40,027 nt of DNA, from contig DYCR01000016.1 of NCBI GenBank assembly GCA_019418025.1, positions 1 through 40,027 of the forward strand, read 5' to 3'. The notes beneath the pieces are model-generated. The model had not been told where the DNA came from, ran no database searches, and was given only the letters and a program-made list of their open reading frames with translations. This DNA comes from Clostridiales bacterium. Its GTDB lineage: Bacteria > Bacillota > Clostridia > Oscillospirales > Oscillospiraceae. Made by a program: the position numbers and the translations under genes. This document shows, piece by piece, positions 40,022 to 40,027 of this stretch (the stretch's first letter is position 1; every line of letters begins with the position of its first letter).

Positions 40022-40027
40022 AATTAC

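Noticed and set aside
1..40027. tRNA, rRNA, CRISPR, phage or transposase genes
   Set aside because: None was recognised in coding or intergenic sequence; only the final 50 bases hint at a mobile-element end.

Overview
The window reads as chromosomal DNA of a Gram-positive anaerobe, most likely a gut member of the Clostridia (Oscillospiraceae/Ruminococcaceae type). The evidence is a GC-rich coding style, RNase J, GdpP, a class II aldolase with a pyrophosphate-type phosphofructokinase, and MurNAc salvage through a PTS EIIBC plus MupG. The taxon is inferred from gene content only. No rRNA, tRNA, CRISPR array, phage gene or transposase gene was found.

Layout. (1) 1-7.6 kb: a peptidoglycan-sugar salvage locus. 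A partial serine hydrolase faces the operon murQ-murP-mupG-HAD phosphatase, and the RpiR-type regulator murR is divergent from it. (2) 7.6-9.1 kb: a CBS-domain protein and a hemolysin III-like membrane protein. (3) 9.1-18.8 kb: housekeeping genes. The operon gdpP-rplI-dnaB-tilS-hpt-ftsH runs on the minus strand and rnjA is divergent behind a long structured leader. (4) 18.8-33.6 kb: the accessory core of the window. The minus strand carries larB-larC1 (nickel-pincer cofactor synthesis), nagA and a sulfonate-type ABC transporter. Across a regulated divergent promoter, a seven-gene plus-strand operon encodes a DUF4838 hydrolase, a ROK repressor, a NagB-like protein, a class II aldolase, a PPi-type phosphofructokinase, a TIM-like isomerase and a LarA homologue. 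(5) 33.6-40 kb: alr plus a phosphodiester glycosidase-like protein, a PAP2 phosphatase, and two DUF975 membrane proteins flanking an XRE-TPR regulator. The last 50 bases hold two tandem hairpins.

The most interesting part is region 4. It looks like a self-contained amino-sugar route: import, glycoside cleavage, deacetylation, deamination, C1 phosphorylation, aldol cleavage, triose isomerisation, nickel-dependent racemisation or epimerisation. It has no amino-sugar kinase and no PTS. NagA, the NagB-like protein and the TIM-like protein keep their catalytic residues but have each changed the motif that normally holds the substrate phosphate. With an SsuABC/TauABC-type transporter next door, the working hypothesis is a pathway for an amino sugar already carrying a non-phosphate anion at C6, such as 6-O-sulfo-GlcNAc or a 6-sulfonate. 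That hypothesis is inference. The motif changes are read from the sequence and compared with remembered family sequences, not with a computed alignment.

Region 1 is a recognisable, previously described type of pathway. MurP imports and phosphorylates a MurNAc-containing sugar, MupG splits MurNAc-6P-GlcNAc, and MurQ yields GlcNAc-6P and D-lactate. Region 4 may or may not connect to it through lactate.
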